A stretch of DNA of 64,000 nt from the NCBI GenBank assembly GCA_025093555.1, contig JAIWNF010000041.1, forward strand, positions 310,001-374,000, written 5' to 3'. Below the pieces are notes generated by a model. It made no database searches and was not told where the DNA came from. It was given only the letters and a program-made list of their open reading frames with translations. Each line of letters opens with the position of its first letter. The stretch's first letter is position 1. The DNA is from Circinella umbellata. Its lineage: Eukaryota > Mucoromycota > Mucoromycetes > Mucorales > Lichtheimiaceae. A program made the position numbers and the translations under genes. Below, piece after piece: positions 59,110 through 64,000 of the stretch.

Positions 59110-62100
59110 TTTGGATACACAATTTGCCAAAAAGAGAAAATCCTCTGCGCTGGTTTTGAATTACATCCTAAGGTACCTGAGGTAGCTTCCCATGGTGAAT
59201 GGTTCCTAAAAAAACGTTTCTTACTGTTACAATTTCCATTGATGAGGCCAATTATGTTTTTTTTTACTTACGTTTTACTCTATGAAATAGCCAGCGCGGA
59301 TTCTTGATTAACTTTTCATTCCAAGTGGTTCCTTGCTTAAGCAAAACCGCTTCTACTCTTTTTTTATCATCTTCATCAACAACGAAGAGCGCATCCCGTA
59401 ATCTACGTGAAAAATCATTAGCAAGCCCATGTCTACGCAGTACCTTAATTTGGTCTATAAGATGGAAAACATCTTTGATAACCCTTGACCTTATTGGTTC
59501 GGTATGCTCATATTGAGAAGGAAGGGAAGAAAATTCTGTACGCCCATATTCGCTGCTTTTGACTTCTACTTCTGATGATTCTACACATTGCTGTATTTGT
59601 GCTTGATCATTATAAAGTATATCATCGACTACATCGTTATAACTATCGTTGCGCTTTTCAACATTTTGTTCACCTTTATCTAGTAAAAATAAAATTGAGT
59701 ATGTGTCATCAACAATTTATGATGTTGTTTTTATTATACCTTCATTTGTTGTGTTTTCACCTTGTGTGAATGTAAATTGTTTCAGCTCAACTGGGGTTGA
59801 TGTTCGAAGATCAGATAGCCTTACTGCAATTTGAAATGGTACTTCACCATACTCAGAGAGAGGCTTGGATTGTAAATCCATTGCACCTGGTATTACTACC
59901 TGTTTTACAGTGATAATCACTTGTGATGCTGTTACTTTCTTGCCGTTACATTTATCTTGTTGGCAACTGATTTCACCATATGCTGCAGCTTCAGTCATAT
60001 GACCCAAGCTATATGAAATACTTGTTCCTAATATACATATAAATATTAACGTTATAGAATACATTATAGTTGTATTGAAAAAATGCAATTATTATATATT
60101 AATATCTACCTTCATTCACAGGCTTCTTTATTTTCTTTCCTACTACTTGCTTTTGCTTTACATTATTATATATTTCCAAACCAGCCCACGCATCAAGGGC
60201 AGCATACTCTTTCTGTGTTGTAGATAGTCCAATAATATTGCTCCAATCACTGCATCTTACATTATTATCTTTTGGGAGAAAACGTTCTAACACCGTAGCA
60301 CAAATATCTGATAAGCTTATTCGCTATGTGCTAATAAGTCCTCGCTCTTTGCAGAGTGCTGCAACATCATATGCACCTCTACAATTCACCAAAAAATCGC
60401 GCTCGATTTTTTTAAGGCCTTCTTGTACCTTTCGTCCAACTTTGATGATCTTTGAACTGGAGAGAACTTCATTTAATGATGGTGGTAACTTATGAATCTG
60501 CCCAAGACAATAAATGTCAATATTCCTGCTAGTAGCAATTTGTATAGTGCCAATTCTTCTAGGTCTATATCCTTCAATAACTGGCCATTCACAATCAAAA
60601 CCTGCTACCAATTCTTTTTTCTTATTCATTCCTTCAACTTCTACTTGATCCAACAGATCCTTAGCAGCTGCTTCCATATCATCTGCCTCTTGAAAGCAAC
60701 GTATTTGCACTTGGTCTTCGGGTATCATCAGCTTGGGATATTTACTGTTATCAATTACAGTTCTAGGCTCAGGCTTGTCTACTGGTTTAACATCTGACTT
60801 TAATGAAGGAAACACACTCTCCAATAAGTTTTTGTCCCCCCTAACGTTATCTGTAAAGAAAATTTGAGGTTGAGAATGCCCATAGAGATCAAGTAAACGG
60901 CGCAATGCATCAAACGCATATTTAAGGTGACTGATAGATTTGGTTGGAACAAGAAACTGGACCTGCACTTCTTCATACTCGTTCAAAACCGTGTATAAGG
61001 CTGTAAATGTTGGCGTGCCATCAACCTTGCCCATGAGTTTGATGATTTTAAAGCTATGGTCGCCTTTCAAATAGGATGCATTAAGGACCATCATCTGTTT
61101 ATCGAGAAGGTGAGAAATTTCTTCAGTATAAGTTGTATAAAACGATCTGAGATATTGGGCAGAAGGGATATAACCAGCATAACCTTTAGCATCATTAAAT
61201 GAAGAGAACGGTATGATACTTTTGTTTGGTTTGAGCATCATTTTTATAGTTGGATTTTCTTTTAGAAATGCAGCACTATTCAGGTACTGAAATTCTGATC
61301 TGGAATGTCTTAATGCATGTAATTCGACTAAGAGCTTGTGAAATCGTTTAGGACCCACCAAATTCTGCATCAATGGTCGTAACATATCACCAACTACTTT
61401 TGATAGTCCACCGCGTTGAGTGAGATAAGCTGGATATTGACACTGCAGAAATTTGGGTAGCTGTCATATAATCTTTTCATCATTAGCCATAAATGAGGCA
61501 CCGCACTGTTCACCCTCACATTCATAACGTGCTGATAATATATAAAATAAACTTGGATTATACTCGAGTTAATATGCCATCAAAATTGTTTCCATCTTTT
61601 CAATATGAAATGTTTCTTATCGCTTACTCTGTTATATCCACCACTCGACGACATCTGTTGCCATAACCTTTCGATTTCAAGGAATACTTTTTGCAAGTTG
61701 GACAGTTCAATTTTTTGTTGTAATCTTTAATGAGTATTTTTGGATTCCAAAGAAAAATTCGCAGGATATAAGAAATGTTAGGATTTAGATCTTTATGGAG
61801 AGCAAAATAAGGATCTATAGGGTATATCCAAAACGTCCCTTGTTTGTATTCATCAGGGTATCGTTGTGCTGCAACACGTTTTTGAACTTCCTTGAGATAT
61901 TTTTGTATAGCTCCTAACTCAGTTTGTGTTGAGCTATTACTGTTTGTTTCATTCCCATTTCTGGATCCTGTACCTGTAAACTCGAGTTCGAAGTCTTCGG
62001 TACCATCCCCTCCATGTCCTCTTCAACATTATCTATATCGTCGAGGTCATCATATATGTTTTCATTTGAGACACCATTATCGTCTTCCATATCGGAAATA

Positions 62101-62778
62101 GAAGAAATCATTTCCCCAAGAGGCGTTTCACTAATATCCTCTTCTTGCTCTGTATTAGTCCCAGCATCCACAGCAGCCGATGTTGTATGAACTACTGGTG
62201 ATGGTGATGATGCATAACTTGAAATTTTCGCCCAAAAAGAGCTGGGACTGAAAAAAAAATGAAAAGTAGATTTCCTTTGTTTTTTCTTTTTTTTTCTTTG
62301 TCATCCTTTTATATAAATGTATAAATAAATAAATGAGAATATAGATTAAAGGTATAGTAGAAAAACTTCATGTGTGATTCAGAGAAGAAATAGTTTTATT
62401 TTTGGAGTTAGCAGATTATTCAGTGTAAAAGAAAAAAATAAGAAAAAAAAAGAAAAAACAAAGGAAAAAAAAAAGTTGGCCTTACTAATTTTTTTTCAGT
62501 CCCAGCTCTTTTTAGGCGCAAATTTCAAGTTATACTGGTGATGATGCTGCTGTATTTTTTTCTACTGGGGTGGATGATCATGCTGCTCCCTTTAGAATAG
62601 AACTGTACAAAGGCTTTTTACCTTTGTCAGCTGTCAAAGTGGAAGTATGCTCATTATTGATAGTATTCTTTGTTTTATCGCTAGTAAAAGACAAGGTTGT
62701 TTGTCTACCACCAGTATTATTATTTTTGGAGGAGGTTCCTGTTTTTTTTTGCGATCCACTTTGCTTTTGTTTTGGCAT
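59110..62778 (-). pseudogene. DUF6729-like and 3'-5' exonuclease protein, inactivated
   Basis: Minus strand. The start at 62778 (MPKQKQSGSQKK) is followed by RQTTLSF, which fits a PCNA-interacting (PIP) box. An acidic region (62171-61990) precedes a zinc-binding region with LNCPTCKKY and RYECEGEQC (about 61920-61450), arranged as in fungal DUF6729. Then comes a long middle part (61385 on: LRPLMQNLVGPKRFHKLL, FFTDNVRGDKNLLE). A DEDDy 3'-5' exonuclease domain follows: AGFDCEWPV (DxE), GAYDVAALC, YAALDAWAGLEIY. A C-terminal part with RSRVIKDVFHLIDQIKVLRR reaches about 59280. Stops (TGA near 62570 and 61467, TAG near 60328), a frame change near 61990 and an inserted MITE make it a pseudogene. Multi-copy proteins with this domain order in fungi may belong to a mobile element; this is inference. 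Confidence 0.7.
62212..62535. mobile_element. 324-bp MITE sharing the ends of the 5.66-kb TIR element
   Basis: The left end GCATAACTTGAAATTTTCGC and the complementary right end ...CAAGTTATAC match 24825 and 30480. Internal sequence (TTTGTCATCC and the ATAAATGAGAATATAGATTAAA block) matches 30270-30400 in the opposite orientation. A perfect 10-bp duplication TGGTGATGAT flanks it (62202-62211, 62536-62545). It interrupts the exonuclease gene between SSPV and VHTT. Confidence 0.9.
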
Positions 62779-62998
62779 TATACTGAAACGAGTTAATTAA
62801 AGTGAATGGCAGATAAGGTGATTGTTAGAGTTATGTAAACGCGTGTGTAAAGTAGTAACAAGTTTAACTATGAAATGGAAACAGCGAAATAATAAAGTTT
62901 TTTTATAAACAGAGAGAGGGTTTCAATAAAATGATTTTTGATTGGCTATTCAATAAACTTATTTCTGATTGGCTCAGGAGCCCCATTCATATTATCTG
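62779..62998. other. Intergenic DNA
   Basis: Short 5' flank of the exonuclease pseudogene; a duplicated TGATTGGCT(A/C) word near 62939 and 62968. No gene. Confidence 0.4.
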
Positions 62999-63120
62999 TG
63001 CCCAAATCGTTTGGGTTCGGAGTCAGAAAAACAATGTTACCCCTCAAGCACTGTTAGAGGTAACAAACCCAAATCGTTTTGGTCAATGTTACTTTTTAAG
63101 CTGTGTTTGAAGTAGCAATT
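62999..63120. repeat. 68-bp repeat, about 1.7 units
   Basis: Reverse complement of the 55797-55905 repeat (CCAAATCGTTTGGGTTCGGAGT and GTTACCCCTCAAGCACTGTT). It precedes the second copy of the same unknown family. Confidence 0.65.
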
Positions 63121-63239
63121 TCTTTTTTTTTCTTATCTTTGGAGACACAGTAACTTGTGTTCTCTTATAGTTTCTTTCTTTTATAACATGACGTGCTGCA
63201 AAATAAAATACTTTTTTGATTCTTTGATTCAAAAGGTTA

Positions 63240-63850
63240 TCTTTTTACGTTAGACAAAAAGCAAAGAACCTGCAACAGATTTTATGAGTAAAGTCATTTC
63301 GTTGAAAGCTGACATTATTATGAGTCTTAGTGTAAAGAAGATTATTGGTATGTTTGCACATCACATAGACAGACGTAATATCCTTTTATATATTGCTGTA
63401 CTAACACAGAATCTTTTGTAGGACCTCATGCCGTCGATAAATACAAAGGCATTTCCACTGAATGGCCCAATCTGATGAAATTAGATGTTGTGTCTGAGCC
63501 TTTCTTATACAACGATCGTAACTCGCCCCCAGTTCTTATCGATATACAGCATACAGTAGATCTTAAATTTTATCAACAAGTGATCCAATATTGTTTGTAA
63601 ATGATTAAAATACCCAGTTCTCCCTATCGTTGTAATTATTATTGGCATCAACGGTACAACGCAAGCCATTTTGGAGATGGTAGGAAAGGAAGACCCAGAA
63701 GTTCCATTTGCTGCTTTACTCCCTTGTACTTGATTAATGGTGGAACTATCTGTACATATTTTGACACCAACCCATTGAACCTATTTAAGGAACATTGTTG
63801 ATATCCTCTACTACTTTATTAACAAAAACGCCAAGTTTATCTTATGCTGA
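63240..63850 (+). pseudogene. Copy of an unknown multicopy family, possible PD-(D/E)XK nuclease
   Basis: Exon 1 ends at about 63348 (KSKEPATDFMSKVISLKADI). After an intron (GTATG...TGTAG) exon 2 reads GPHAVDKYKGISTEWPNLMK, then NSPPVLIDIQHTVDLKFYQQ and a stop near 63599. The next frame continues with LPIVVIIIGINGTTQAILEM and PEVPFAALLPCT, then TGA. The VLIDIQ and LPIVVIIIG strands resemble a PD-(D/E)XK nuclease core (D...xDxQ, hydrophobic strand), but I am not sure. The copy is broken by at least two stops. Confidence 0.4.
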
Positions 63851-64000
63851 AGCTTTTGTATCAATTATCGAGGTTTGTATACTTATATATCTCAGAACTC
63901 TTGCCAATTAACATGTAGCACTGGTGTTAAATAGTTTAAAAGTGTCATGGTTAAAAGTAAGTAATCATTATCTTGATTTTTTATCGTTAGCACTTGGAAA
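63851..64000. other. Window edge, undetermined
   Basis: May continue the family copy upstream; frames are broken and the sequence ends here. Confidence 0.3.

Noticed and set aside
1..64000. Alternative genetic code (TGA read as tryptophan)
   Set aside because: Intact genes use TGG for tryptophan and HET copy 3 ends with TGA at the conserved C-terminus.

Overview
The window is AT-rich eukaryotic DNA of fungal type. Introns are short (about 50-150 bp) with GTA/GTG donors and AG acceptors, and the proteins recognised (HET-domain proteins, a MATE transporter, a dysferlin-domain protein, kelch proteins, MULE, Helitron, DIRS and pogo-type transposons) together fit an early-diverging filamentous fungus, most likely Mucoromycota/Mucorales. 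This is inference; no rRNA or housekeeping marker is present. No convincing tRNA, rRNA, CRISPR or bacterial-type feature was seen.

Layout. (1) 1-23 kb is a HET cluster: three paralogous heterokaryon-incompatibility-domain genes (minus at 2.4-4.2 kb, minus at 10.3-12.0 kb, plus at 21.2-22.9 kb). The second and third lie at the two ends of a huge inverted duplication whose arms (15.2-17.7 and 18.1-20.6 kb, about 2.3 kb nearly identical, 0.4 kb spacer) are the shared 5' flank of the genes. A diverged third copy of the arm lies upstream of the first gene. A Helitron-derived insertion (12.56-15.18 kb) separates the second gene from its arm. (2) 23.2-30.5 kb: a pogo-type end broken by a DIRS-like fragment, then a 5.66-kb element with terminal inverted repeats and a 9-bp target duplication; its only gene encodes an AT-hook plus Ndc10/Crypton-like tyrosine recombinase. 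(3) 30.8-40 kb: a decayed multi-exon gene, an intact MATE-family transporter, a hairpin MITE and an intact dysferlin-domain gene. (4) 41.4-51.7 kb: a kelch type-I membrane protein gene and its truncated tandem paralogue. The paralogue is split by a small MULE-like element, which is itself split by an autonomous MULE whose transposase carries a C-terminal ubiquitin-specific-protease-like domain. (5) 53-64 kb: gene and transposon wreckage: an unknown gene, a MULE transposase pseudogene interrupted by a TA-flanked pogo-type MITE, a DUF6729-like/3'-5' exonuclease gene broken by stops and by a MITE sharing the ends of the 5.66-kb element, and copies of an unknown multicopy family carrying a 68-bp upstream repeat.

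The most unusual points are the palindromic HET locus, the MULE-protease fusion, the TIR element carrying a tyrosine recombinase, and the nested insertions, several of which can be dated relative to each other from target duplications and empty sites. All comparisons were made by eye; percentages were not computed unless stated.
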